Source: Flavobacteriales bacterium
GTDB lineage: Bacteria; Bacteroidota; Bacteroidia; Flavobacteriales; Parvicellaceae
Length of the DNA: 11,038 bases
Assembly (NCBI GenBank): GCA_014239715.1
Contig: JAAZYJ010000131.1
Location: 1-11,038 of the forward strand
Reading direction: 5' to 3'
The notes beneath the pieces were generated by a model, which saw only the letters and a list, made by a program, of their open reading frames with translations, ran no database searches and was not told the DNA's origin. The translations under genes and the position numbers were made by a program. This document shows, piece by piece, positions 1 to 7,809 of the stretch (position 1 is its first letter; each line of letters opens with the position of its first letter).

Positions 1-1047
1 AGTGAGCGAGGGATTTCGGCTAGGACCTACCACGCAGGACTCAAAGCGCATGATCGAGCTGAAGCACAGCATAGTTTTATCCACGACGATACGCAAATTA
101 TATGTGCCACAATAGCTTTTGGGATGGGGATCGACAAATCTAACGTAAGGTGGATCATACATAATAATCTACCTAAAAACATTGAAAGCTATTATCAGGA
201 AATAGGTCGCTCAGGAAGAGACGGGCTTCCTGCAAAAGTGCTTTTGTATTACACTATGAAGGATGTAGTTATGCAAGCAAACTTCATTCGCGAAACTGAG
301 AATTCGATCGTAGGCATGAAAAAATTGCAACGCATGCAGCAATTTGCAGAAGCCACTTCTTGCAGAAGAAAAATTCTTCTCAACTACTTTAACGAACACA
401 AAGAGGACGACTGCGGTAATTGTGACGTTTGCCTGCACCCACCAAACTTCATTGACGGAACTGTAATTGCACAAATGGCACTCTCCGGTATAAAAAGAAC
501 CAGAGAAAGAGTAGCAACAACACTATTGATAAAAATCCTACGAGGAGCCGATTCACAGGATGTACGGAACAGAGGGTATCATGAGCTTAAAACATTTGGC
601 GTTGGTTCGGAATATTCAGAGTATGAATGGCAGCACTATATTGCACAGCTGATAAATTTGGGTTTACTTGAGATTGCATACGATCAGTACCTAAGTCTGA
701 AAATCACTAATCCAGGTAAGCAGGTCTTGTTCGGAATGAAAGAGATCAAAATGACCGTCCCTCCTGAAAAAACGATCCGATCCGGCAAAAAACGATCAAT
801 AAACAATAAAGAAGTGCTCTCAAGCACAGACAATTCCCTGTTTGAGGTTTTAAGAGCTACGCGAGCGGAGCTAGCTAAGCAGCAGGGAGTGCCTCCCTAC
901 ATCGTCTTTAACGACGCCACACTAACACATATGGCAGCTATGAAACCGGAGACACTGAATGAAATGGCAACCATCTCCGGTGTAGGTGAAACAAAATTGA
1001 TAAAATACGGGCCTCTATTTCTGGATCTGATCAAAGAAAACAGATAA
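1..1047 (+). CDS. recQ: ATP-dependent DNA helicase RecQ, C-terminal part (5' end outside window)
   Basis: RecQ-family 3'-5' DNA helicase acting in recombination and replication-fork repair. The frame is open from base 1, so this is a fragment of 348 codons and the ATG at 124 is internal. The first residues (TYHAGL, then CATIAFGMGIDK at about nt 103-138) are the second RecA-like domain with helicase motif V. QEIGRSGRDG (about nt 199-228) is motif VI with its arginine finger. A four-cysteine zinc site follows (Cys codons at 361, 412, 421 and 430), then a winged-helix RQC region (roughly nt 450-730). An HRDC domain (about nt 829-1044) closes the protein. The missing N-terminal part should hold motifs 0-III, including Walker A, roughly 260 residues judging from E. 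coli RecQ. No frameshift is visible. The next gene starts about 60-90 bases downstream on the same strand. The family call is firm; which RecQ paralogue it is cannot be told. Confidence 0.96.
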   Translation, partial: SERGISARTYHAGLKAHDRAEAQHSFIHDDTQIICATIAFGMGIDKSNVRWIIHNNLPKNIESYYQEIGRSGRDGLPAKVLLYYTMKDVVMQANFIRETENSIVGMKKLQRMQQFAEATSCRRKILLNYFNEHKEDDCGNCDVCLHPPNFIDGTVIAQMALSGIKRTRERVATTLLIKILRGADSQDVRNRGYHELKTFGVGSEYSEYEWQHYIAQLINLGLLEIAYDQYLSLKITNPGKQVLFGMKEIKMTVPPEKTIRSGKKRSINNKEVLSSTDNSLFEVLRATRAELAKQQGVPPYIVFNDATLTHMAAMKPETLNEMATISGVGETKLIKYGPLFLDLIKENR

Positions 1048-1094
1048 TCTGCTATAGGATAGTACAATTTTTATTAAAACAAAAAGGAACTGCC

Positions 1095-1102
1095 TACATT
1101 TG
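1095..1102 (+). promoter_or_regulatory. Bacteroidota-type -7 promoter element ahead of proC
   Basis: TACATTTG matches the -7 consensus TAnnTTTG of the Bacteroidota primary sigma factor exactly. No good TTTG -33 partner stands at the usual spacing of about 19 bases; a T-run at 1068-1072 is the nearest candidate, with a 22-base spacer. Transcription would begin around 1107-1110, on top of the upstream-most proC ATG. This favours the ATG at 1134 as the real start. Confidence 0.5.
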
Positions 1103-1133
1103 CAGCATGAATGCATCTCAACCAACCGATAAT

Positions 1134-1964
1134 ATGAAAACATCTGGATCAGCAACAGCAAAAGTTGCCATTATCGGAGGGGGTAATATTGGCGTTGCAT
1201 TGGCGAGAGGCCTGGCCCGCTCGGGCGAATACGAGGCCCGGGATATTGTGATCACCAGAAGAAGAGAAAACAAGCTAGACACCCTGGCCTCAGAAGGCTT
1301 TCAGGTTAGCAATAACAACCGACTTGCTGTATCCAATGTGTCCGTCATTGTACTCGCTGTATTGCCTCAACAGATCAAGGCAGTAATTGATGAAATTAAT
1401 GATGACCTAAGCAATGAGCAACTTCTAGTATCCGTTGTGTCTGGAGTTTCTATTCAAAACATAGTGGACCTTGTTGGGAAAGATCTTCACGTGGTAAGGG
1501 CCATGCCCAACACCGCTATATCCATAGGTGAATCCATGACCTGTATTGCCGCTCTGAACAGCAGTACGACTAAAATTGCAGAAGTACGAAAGTTATTTGA
1601 TACTGTAGGCATTACGATGGTTATCAACGAATCACAGATGACCTCAGCAACAGCACTATGTGCGTGTGGGGTTGCCTTTTTTCTAAGAGCCATCCGTGCG
1701 GCGTCACAAGGAGGTACTGAAATCGAATTTCATGCTACTGAGGCACTAAAAATGGCTGCTCAAACTGCCAAAGGTGCCGCTGGATTATTGCTAGCAAACA
1801 GTACACATCCGGAAGATGAAATCGATAAAGTTACATCGCCAAAAGGATGCACCATTGCAGGATTGAATCAAATGGAGCACCATGGATTCAGCTCTGCCTT
1901 CATTAAGGGAATAACTACTTCGGCGCAAAAAGCTAACGGACTATATGAACATGAAGAATCTTGA
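1134..1964 (+). CDS. proC: Pyrroline-5-carboxylate reductase
   Basis: Catalyses the last step of proline synthesis, reducing 1-pyrroline-5-carboxylate to proline with NAD(P)H in the cytosol. With the start at 1134 it is 276 aa, the usual family length. An upstream in-frame ATG at 1107 would add nine residues (285 aa), but it coincides with the expected transcription start of the TACATTTG promoter. Visible features are the N-terminal dinucleotide motif IIGGGNIG just after the start; VRAMPNT followed by GESMT in the middle, the conserved ProC segment; and the C-terminal signature HPEDEIDKVTSPKGCTIAGL. The canonical TALSGSGPAY stretch reads TALCACGVAFFLRAI here. I recall this as the ordinary Bacteroidota version, so I do not treat it as damage. 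The 3' end overlaps the following SDR gene by 20 bases, implying co-transcription. Confidence 0.95.
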   Translation: MKTSGSATAKVAIIGGGNIGVALARGLARSGEYEARDIVITRRRENKLDTLASEGFQVSNNNRLAVSNVSVIVLAVLPQQIKAVIDEINDDLSNEQLLVSVVSGVSIQNIVDLVGKDLHVVRAMPNTAISIGESMTCIAALNSSTTKIAEVRKLFDTVGITMVINESQMTSATALCACGVAFFLRAIRAASQGGTEIEFHATEALKMAAQTAKGAAGLLLANSTHPEDEIDKVTSPKGCTIAGLNQMEHHGFSSAFIKGITTSAQKANGLYEHEES

Positions 1965-2745
1965 CACTAAAATAGTATGGATTACCGGGGCATCTTCCGG
2001 AATCGGGCAAGCCTTAGCTTGTAAATTCAACGAAATGGGCTGTACGGTCATCCTTTCGAGTAGAAAAAGAATTGGATTAGAAAGCGTTCAAAAAGCCCTG
2101 CCCAATCCTGAAAAGTCGTTTGTTCTGCCGCTGGATCTGACAAAACCGGAAGAATTTGTTCCAGCCACAAAACAAATGATCGATCAATTTGAAAACATTG
2201 ATATTCTGGTAAACAACGGCGGTATAAGCCAACGATCACTTGCGGCCGAAACACCCATTAACATTGATCGCACTATTATGGAGGTCAATTACTTTGGTCA
2301 CGTCGGACTAACCAAAGCCGTACTTCCGTTCATGCATACTCAGGAGGAATCCTATATCATTACCATCAGCAGCCTGTCCGGAAAATTCGGATTTTTCCAA
2401 CGATCCGCCTACGCTGCCAGTAAGCATGCCCTACAGGGTTTTTTTGAATCATTACGATTGGAAGAAGAAAAGAACAACATCAAGGTCTTGTTGGCATATC
2501 CGGGATATGTGAATACACAGATCTCTCAGAACGCTTTGCGGTCAGACGGGACAACCCATGGCGATCACGACGATAACCAAGCCAATGGCATCTCACCGGA
2601 AGAGTGTGCAGACAAGATCATTAGCGCAATGTTAAAAGATAAATTGGAAGTTTTTCCGGGAGGAAAAGAAATAAAAGCTGCTGCATTGAAACGATATGCT
2701 CCAAACGCATTCCATAAAGTCATTAAGAAGCAAAAACCTACTTAG
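1945..2745 (+). CDS. Short-chain dehydrogenase/reductase (classical SDR), substrate unknown
   Basis: NAD(P)-dependent oxidoreductase of the classical SDR family, 266 aa. The cofactor motif TGASSGIG lies at residues 14-21, the NNAG-type motif appears as NNGG at 90-93, and the catalytic triad is S143, Y156 and K160 with the exact family spacing (Ser-13-Tyr-3-Lys). A PGYVNT segment follows the active site, typical of dehydrogenase/reductase member 7-like SDRs. An arginine pair (SSRKR, about residues 39-43) after the second beta strand suggests NADPH preference, which is inference. There is no signal peptide. The gene begins inside proC (ATG at 1945, or a second in-frame ATG at 1951), so translation is probably coupled. 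Nothing ties it biochemically to proline synthesis, and the substrate cannot be named. It ends 23 bases from the convergent VOC gene, with no convincing terminator between them. Confidence 0.92.
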   Translation: MNMKNLDTKIVWITGASSGIGQALACKFNEMGCTVILSSRKRIGLESVQKALPNPEKSFVLPLDLTKPEEFVPATKQMIDQFENIDILVNNGGISQRSLAAETPINIDRTIMEVNYFGHVGLTKAVLPFMHTQEESYIITISSLSGKFGFFQRSAYAASKHALQGFFESLRLEEEKNNIKVLLAYPGYVNTQISQNALRSDGTTHGDHDDNQANGISPEECADKIISAMLKDKLEVFPGGKEIKAAALKRYAPNAFHKVIKKQKPT

Positions 2746-2768
2746 TCAGCTGGCCGGTAATTCGACGG

Positions 2769-3833
2769 TTAATCTTTTACCCGCATAAATTTCAATGCCT
2801 TGAGCATTGTGTCTGGTAAGGGTTTCCCCGGACTCCGCTTCTCAACATTCAGATAGATCCCCAGTTTTTCTATTATCGGAACTTTATAGACCTCGATCAG
2901 CTCGATCAGCGTGCCGTCCGGATCTTCAACATAGGTGCAATGTACTTTGGTTGATTCACCCATGCTAAGTGCCTCATTCGTGTCACAAGTAAATTCGAAT
3001 CCGGCCTCCTTCAAAACTACCCCCAGACCATTCATTCCTCTGACATCGAAACCAAGGTGTATAAACCCAATATCCCCCCACATTCTTCCCTCGTACATTT
3101 TGTGTTTTTTTCTTGCTGACAGATCCTGTATCAACTCAATTTGCGTGGTCCCACTCACCTTATTAAACCCACCATTACAAGGGTTATCTCTACGCAACAA
3201 TACACGACGGTATTCTCTACTACCTCCAGGAAGAGCGCTCCAATCATCAAAAACTCCAGATTCATCGTAAATGACCGCACCATAACCCAAAACATCCGAG
3301 TACAATTTCCTGGACAGCTCTATATCTGTACAACCTATGGTGCATCCTATGTTTCCTCCTAAAGGATGTTTGTATCCTGTATACCACTCTTCTGACTCCA
3401 CAACCTGAAGTAGGAGTCCGTTAGGATCTTTCACATAAAATGTATCCTTGCCATCCGGTGTTTTGATACCTTCAGCAACTATTTCTTCTTCGTTGTTTCT
3501 GAAATGTTGTATTGCCACCTTCAGATTGGGAGTCTTAAAGGCACCAATATAAATTCCCAGATCCCCTAACTCGAATTCCCGATCGGCATGTGTCGCTTGA
3601 AACGAAGTTGGCTGAACAATTTCAATTGCACATCCGCCTTTCAGATTCAAGACCATAGCTGCACGTTTATTGATTACCTCTCCATTGGTATATGTGCTCA
3701 TAAGCGGAGCCAAGGCTTCCTCGTTAAAAAAAGGCACATCAAGACCAAAGAACTTTCTGTACCACCTCCACGTTTTTTCATGATCATCGACGCCAATACC
3801 TAAATGCTGTATCCCTTGAACTACTCCAGCCAT
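2769..3833 (-). CDS. Two-domain VOC (glyoxalase/extradiol dioxygenase fold) protein
   Basis: A 354-aa protein of the vicinal oxygen chelate superfamily, containing four beta-alpha-beta-beta-beta modules in two VOC domains (about residues 5-148 and 160-315) and a short C-terminal tail. Family-type metal-ligand positions visible are H10 (QHLGIGV) and E71 (AIEIVQ) in module one; E233 (TQIELIQ) in module three; and H259 (IHLGFDV) and E311 (TLIELIE) in module four. Module two has Q143 where a Glu would be expected, and module three has G163 aligned with H10, so the two sites are not equivalent. VOC members include glyoxalase I, extradiol dioxygenases, epimerases and resistance proteins; I cannot choose among them. 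There is no signal peptide, so it is probably cytosolic. The ATG lies one base beyond the efp stop codon, so the gene is very likely expressed from the efp transcript. Confidence 0.88.
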   Translation of the reverse strand: MAGVVQGIQHLGIGVDDHEKTWRWYRKFFGLDVPFFNEEALAPLMSTYTNGEVINKRAAMVLNLKGGCAIEIVQPTSFQATHADREFELGDLGIYIGAFKTPNLKVAIQHFRNNEEEIVAEGIKTPDGKDTFYVKDPNGLLLQVVESEEWYTGYKHPLGGNIGCTIGCTDIELSRKLYSDVLGYGAVIYDESGVFDDWSALPGGSREYRRVLLRRDNPCNGGFNKVSGTTQIELIQDLSARKKHKMYEGRMWGDIGFIHLGFDVRGMNGLGVVLKEAGFEFTCDTNEALSMGESTKVHCTYVEDPDGTLIELIEVYKVPIIEKLGIYLNVEKRSPGKPLPDTMLKALKFMRVKD

Positions 3834-3834
3834 A

Positions 3835-4401
3835 TTAGTTTTTCAGGCGCTCAGTGTATGATCCCGTCTTAGTATCCACTTTAACACGGTCACCTTCGTT
3901 GATGAAAAGTGGCACCCTGATTTCCGCTCCAGTTTCTACGGTTGCCGGTTTTGTAGCATTGGTTGCAGTATCCCCTTTGACTCCAGGTTCTGTATAGGTT
4001 ACTTCTACTTCTATAAAATTAGGAAGTTCAACTACCAATGGACTTTCTTCTTCCGAGTGGAAAATGATCGTACAAACATCGCCCTCTTTCAAAAACTCTG
4101 GTTTATCTAACATATGCTTTTCAATGAAAATCTGATCATACGTTTCCTGATTCATAAAGTGAAACCCCTCGGCTTCTGCGTACAAATACTGATAAGATCG
4201 GTTTTCAATCCTGATCACTTCAATCTTATGACCTGCGGAAAATGTGTTATCCACCACCTTTCCTGTTTCAATATTCTTCAATTTTGTTCGAACAAAAGCC
4301 GGACCCTTTCCTGGCTTAACATGCTGAAATTCAATAACAGTAACCAGCTTTCCATTAAAGTTGATACAAAGTCCATTCTTGATATCTGATGTCGTTGCCA
4401 T
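3835..4401 (-). CDS. efp: Translation elongation factor P
   Basis: EF-P binds the ribosome between the P and E sites and relieves stalling at polyproline stretches. The chosen ATG at 4401 gives 188 aa, the standard length, and a normal N-terminus (MATTSDIKNG). A TTG at 4479 in the same frame would add 26 non-family residues and overlap recG. Three beta-barrel domains are expected. Domain I contains the loop VKPGKG, with K32 at the position that is post-translationally modified in E. coli (K34). The C-terminal OB domain ends in VKVDTKTGSYTERLKN, close to the family signature. Which modification pathway acts on K32 in this organism cannot be read here. It sits between recG (74-base gap) and the VOC gene (1-base gap), with its own promoter-like element in the upstream gap. 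Confidence 0.96.
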   Translation of the reverse strand: MATTSDIKNGLCINFNGKLVTVIEFQHVKPGKGPAFVRTKLKNIETGKVVDNTFSAGHKIEVIRIENRSYQYLYAEAEGFHFMNQETYDQIFIEKHMLDKPEFLKEGDVCTIIFHSEEESPLVVELPNFIEVEVTYTEPGVKGDTATNATKPATVETGAEIRVPLFINEGDRVKVDTKTGSYTERLKN

Positions 4402-4425
4402 AATGTTGTAGAAATTTAATTCGGC

Positions 4426-4456
4426 CAAAGGTACCTTTTTAAGACCAATTCTAAAA
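4426..4456 (-). promoter_or_regulatory. Bacteroidota-type promoter for efp (and the VOC gene)
   Basis: Read on the minus strand, TTTT (4456-4453) is followed after exactly 19 bases by TACCTTTG (4433-4426). This matches the Bacteroidota consensus TTTG-N19-TAnnTTTG with a perfect -7 box and one mismatch in the -33 box. Transcription would start near 4420, leaving a leader of about 20 bases before the efp ATG at 4401. It would also rule out the longer TTG-initiated efp reading. It lies between the recG stop and efp. Confidence 0.6.
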
Positions 4457-4475
4457 TTTAATGAGGAATCTTCCC

Positions 4476-6575
4476 TCAACTGATCTTACTCCAGTTCGGG
4501 CGCTCCTTCACCATTTTTAAGAGCTGTTTGCGAATCTCGGTATTTTCAGGTTTTTCAAGATCTGCATCTTCCGAAATCAGATCGAATGCCGCATTGCGTG
4601 CGTACTGCAACAACTGACCGTCTTTTGCCAGGTCTGCGATTTTAAGTTCAAGCAAACCACTTTGCTGCGTACCCATTATATCTCCGGCCCCCCGAAGCTT
4701 AAGGTCAACTTCCGCGATCTCAAAACCATCATTCGTTCGAACCATGGTCTCAAGTCTTTTCTTTGCATCCTCAGTAAGCTTATGGCTGGTCATTAAAATG
4801 CAGTATGATTGGTCACCACCTCTCCCAACTCTTCCTCTAAGCTGATGAAGCTGAGACAATCCAAATTTTTCGGCGCTTTCAACGATCATGATAGATGCAT
4901 TTGGAATATTTACCCCCACTTCAATTACAGTTGTTGCAACCATGATCTGAGTCTTTCGTTCTGCAAACCGTTGCATTTCCATTTCTTTATCAGCAGGTTT
5001 CATTCTGCCATGAACTATGCTTACCTGATAATCAGGCTGGGGAAATCTCCTTACTATGCTTTCATATCCATCCATTAGATCTTTGTAATCCAGCTTTTCC
5101 GATTCTTCTATCAAGGGATACACGATATAAACTTGTCTACCCTTCTGAATTTCTTTTTCAATGAACCCGAATATGGTAATTCGAGCTGAGTCAAAACGAT
5201 GCTGCGTTACAACGGGCTTCCTTCCCGGGGGCATTTCGTCAATGACAGAAACATCCAGATCTCCATAAAATGTCATGGCTAAAGTTCTGGGGATCGGTGT
5301 GGCAGTCATCACCAAAATATGAGGTGGTAACTTATTTTTTTTCCACAAGCGTGCACGTTGCGCTACACCAAAACGGTGCTGTTCGTCAATTACAGATAGA
5401 CCCAAATTCTTGAATTTGACTTTATCCTCCAATAAGGCATGAGTACCTATTAGTATGTGTAGCTCTCCACTTTCCAGCTGTTCATGAATTATCTTTCTTT
5501 CAGCAGCTTTAGTACTTCCAGTCAATAGAGCCACATTGACCGGTAATTGACAAACAAAATCATTAATGGTATGGAAATGCTGGGTGGCAAGTATTTCAGT
5601 CGGCGCCATTAGTGAAGTTTGAAATCCACAATCAATTGCAATGAGTAAGCTAAAAAGAGCCACAAGCGTTTTTCCTGAACCTACATCACCCTGAAGTAGT
5701 CTGTTCATTTGTACACCCGACCCCAGATCACGGCGGATCTCTTTCAGCACCTTTTTCTGTGCTCCTGTCAGTTCGAAAGGCAAGTGATCCTTGTACATAG
5801 AGTTAAAAAGGTCTCCTACTTTATCAAATACATGACCCCTAGACTTCGATCTTACTACCTGTTTTTGTTTCGCAAGTAGCAGCTGCAAAAAAAAGAGTTC
5901 CTCAAATTTAAGTCTTGTCTGTGAGGCTTTGGCTTCCTCATAGTTAATGGGCCGATGAATTCCAAGCATGGCCTTCTCTTTTGGGACCAGATTGAATTTG
6001 GTCAAAATCTGCTGAGACAGATTCTCTTGTATCATCCCCTTAATTTGAGGGATCAAACTGCTGATAATGTTTTCAAACCCTTTGCTGTTCAACCCTTTTC
6101 CTGATAACTTGTCTCCTGAATGATAAACGGGCTGTAATCCTCCCATAACCGGTTTATCTCTTTGCACCAGCGTTAATTCGGGGTGAGCAATGTTGAGCTT
6201 TGCTCCAAATTTACTTGGCTTTCCGAATACAATATATTCTGTTCCTATCTGCAGCGTTGGTTTGACCCATTTAATTCCTTTGAACCAAACGAGCTCAATC
6301 TGTCCGGTATCATCCTCAATAGAAGCTACCAATCTTTTAGACCTTTTGATCCCCACCTCTTGATACGTCCTCAGCCTGCCTTTCAGCTGAACCATCCCAA
6401 GTTCTTCACTGATCTGACGTATCTCGTGAAACTCGGATCGGTCAATGTATCGAAAGGGAAAATAATTCAATAGATCCCAATATGTATAGATCCCCGCTCC
6501 TTGCTTCAATACTTCCGCTCTTTTTGGGCCAACACCTTTGAGGTATTCTATGGGGGTTAATAATAAGTTCTTCAC
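4476..6575 (-). CDS. recG: ATP-dependent DNA helicase RecG
   Basis: RecG remodels stalled replication forks and branch-migrates Holliday junctions and R-loops. It is 699 aa, against 693 in E. coli. The N-terminal wedge/OB-fold domain (roughly residues 60-165) binds branched DNA. Helicase motifs follow: Walker A GDVGSGKT at residues 296-303, Walker B in its RecG-specific form DEQHRFG at 397-403, TATPIPRTLA just after it, and the motif VI region QLRGRVGRGG. The C-terminal segment with LKLRGAGDIMGTQQSG is a RecG hallmark. The start codon is GTG at 6575. Upstream in the same frame a stop appears before any ATG, and the protein begins LTPIEYLKGVGPKRA, the normal family N-terminus. It is divergent from the lipoprotein gene, with 56 bases between them in which I find no good TAnnTTTG element. 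It is first of the recG-efp-VOC cluster. Confidence 0.97.
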   Translation of the reverse strand: MKNLLLTPIEYLKGVGPKRAEVLKQGAGIYTYWDLLNYFPFRYIDRSEFHEIRQISEELGMVQLKGRLRTYQEVGIKRSKRLVASIEDDTGQIELVWFKGIKWVKPTLQIGTEYIVFGKPSKFGAKLNIAHPELTLVQRDKPVMGGLQPVYHSGDKLSGKGLNSKGFENIISSLIPQIKGMIQENLSQQILTKFNLVPKEKAMLGIHRPINYEEAKASQTRLKFEELFFLQLLLAKQKQVVRSKSRGHVFDKVGDLFNSMYKDHLPFELTGAQKKVLKEIRRDLGSGVQMNRLLQGDVGSGKTLVALFSLLIAIDCGFQTSLMAPTEILATQHFHTINDFVCQLPVNVALLTGSTKAAERKIIHEQLESGELHILIGTHALLEDKVKFKNLGLSVIDEQHRFGVAQRARLWKKNKLPPHILVMTATPIPRTLAMTFYGDLDVSVIDEMPPGRKPVVTQHRFDSARITIFGFIEKEIQKGRQVYIVYPLIEESEKLDYKDLMDGYESIVRRFPQPDYQVSIVHGRMKPADKEMEMQRFAERKTQIMVATTVIEVGVNIPNASIMIVESAEKFGLSQLHQLRGRVGRGGDQSYCILMTSHKLTEDAKKRLETMVRTNDGFEIAEVDLKLRGAGDIMGTQQSGLLELKIADLAKDGQLLQYARNAAFDLISEDADLEKPENTEIRKQLLKMVKERPNWSKIS

Positions 6576-6631
6576 TCGAATTGTAATTCTTATTCTGAAG
6601 TTATAAATTGTCTTGAGTTAATGTATGTTTA

Positions 6632-7360
6632 ATGCTTAGAAACATTTTGTTTCCCTGTGCTTTAATTTTGTTTTGGTCTTGCGGACCGGAGGCAGGGGGT
6701 AAATCAATGACGCTAACCAGGAACAATAAAAACAACTATTCTGAAGGAAATTTCCAAGAGGGGTTTTGGGTAGAAGACTTCAGCCTTAAGGTCATAGAGC
6801 AAGGTGATCTGAATTTCAATGTCGGCTGGTCGTATCTGAGAACGATCGTAAAAAATGGTGAACCTAAATTGATCATCAAAAACCCTATAGAGGAAATACA
6901 TTATGATCTACGTTATGTGGATTCCTGCTTCTCTATTGTTGACACAAATGACTCAACCCATGTGAATGAACAGATCCATTTCAAAGATTCTGGGAAAATC
7001 GTTTTTGGTGCTCTTGCTGAAACCGTTCCATATACTAGTATTGACTCGGGGCGGGTCATTTATGATTATTTCTTTGCCGGAAATTTTGTTTCCGTTAATC
7101 TGAAATACGAAATGTCAATTCAGTTAAAATCAAACGGCGATTTGGACGGATGGCATGGAGTATCATCTTATGAATCGCATGCTCAATATGAAAAACCTAT
7201 ATTTTTAGTTAAACGAAACGATTCCATAGTGAATACATATTATATTCAGGATCACACAACAGGTTTTGAATTGTATGAGATCAATAATAAACAAACGTTC
7301 ACTCAGCCGGGAATGGCTTTAGATATTGGCACTCTCAGATACAGATTTATTAAACAATGA
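6632..7360 (+). CDS. Putative lipoprotein of unknown function
   Basis: A 242-aa product I do not recognise. The N-terminus has an arginine at position 3, a hydrophobic stretch and then LFWSC, with C17 as the likely lipidated cysteine. This is an imperfect but plausible lipobox, so the mature protein is probably anchored in the envelope. The rest is polar, rich in aromatic, Asp and Asn residues, and alternates hydrophobic and charged residues as in beta-sheet proteins; no catalytic motif stands out. The ATG is preceded by an in-frame stop, and the other upstream ATG (6621) terminates immediately. Its stop codon overlaps the next gene's start (ATGA at 7357-7360), so the two are almost certainly co-translated. 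Function is unknown; a structural or substrate-binding envelope role is inference only. Confidence 0.8.
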   Translation: MLRNILFPCALILFWSCGPEAGGKSMTLTRNNKNNYSEGNFQEGFWVEDFSLKVIEQGDLNFNVGWSYLRTIVKNGEPKLIIKNPIEEIHYDLRYVDSCFSIVDTNDSTHVNEQIHFKDSGKIVFGALAETVPYTSIDSGRVIYDYFFAGNFVSVNLKYEMSIQLKSNGDLDGWHGVSSYESHAQYEKPIFLVKRNDSIVNTYYIQDHTTGFELYEINNKQTFTQPGMALDIGTLRYRFIKQ

Positions 7361-7809
7361 AGACAGTTTTTATCAGCGTTTTTCTAGTTTTCAGTAGCAG
7401 CTTGATGGCTCAGAACTACCAATGGACTGCCGGTTTTAACGTTCATAAATTAGGACTTTTTGCACCGACGTATTTAAGAAATGAAAATATTCGATTGGGC
7501 TATTGGTTTCACCCCTACCACCAGGCGGGAATTGAGCTTGGAGTGTATCGGGATGCAAGAATAGTTTATCCTACCGCAGGAATCTATTACCGTTTTCAAC
7601 CATTAAAAAGTAGATTCAGACCATTTTTTGAAGGAAGAGGTAAGCTATTTCTAGTTAGAAATATTTTTTCCGGAAATGAACTAAGCTTTGTTTGGGCCGG
7701 CTATGGCGGATTGTCTTTTGACCTTTCACGCAGGTTCAGTGTTGATGCAGGAATCGGAAGGTCCACAATCGATTGGGATCAATTCATTGAATTTAACTTT
7801 AAGTTTTAA
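7357..7809 (+). CDS. Small exported beta-rich protein, possibly an outer-membrane barrel
   Basis: A 150-aa product with a clear Sec signal peptide: K2, a hydrophobic core FISVFLVF, and a probable cleavage after A18 (SLMA|QN). The mature 132 residues are rich in Gly, Tyr, Phe and Arg in alternating patterns and end in FNFKF with an aromatic last residue, as in outer-membrane beta-barrel proteins. At this length it would make a small barrel of perhaps eight strands; that is inference. No family is recognised. The start overlaps the upstream lipoprotein stop by four bases, and its own stop shares one base with the tag start (TAATG), so the three genes form a tightly coupled unit. A partnership between the lipoprotein and this protein in the outer membrane is plausible but not shown. 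Confidence 0.75.
   Translation: MKTVFISVFLVFSSSLMAQNYQWTAGFNVHKLGLFAPTYLRNENIRLGYWFHPYHQAGIELGVYRDARIVYPTAGIYYRFQPLKSRFRPFFEGRGKLFLVRNIFSGNELSFVWAGYGGLSFDLSRRFSVDAGIGRSTIDWDQFIEFNFKF

Noticed and set aside
1052..1072. CTAT-AGG-ATAG hairpin followed by a short T-run after recQ, as an intrinsic terminator
   Set aside because: The stem is only four weak base pairs and the T-run is displaced, so it is not convincing.
2746..2768. Possible bidirectional terminator between the convergent SDR and VOC genes
   Set aside because: Only a three-base CCG/CGG stem can be drawn and no T-run follows on either strand.
2935..3362. Plus-strand open frames inside the VOC gene
   Set aside because: They mirror a clearly conserved minus-strand gene and show low-complexity, non-protein-like composition.
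4402..4479. N-terminal extension of EF-P from a TTG at 4479
   Set aside because: It adds 26 residues with no EF-P character, overlaps the recG stop and crosses the likely efp promoter; the ATG at 4401 gives the family's normal N-terminus.
6621..6635. Near-match -7 element TATGTTTA just before the lipoprotein gene
   Set aside because: The last base mismatches the consensus and transcription would begin inside the gene, removing the signal peptide.
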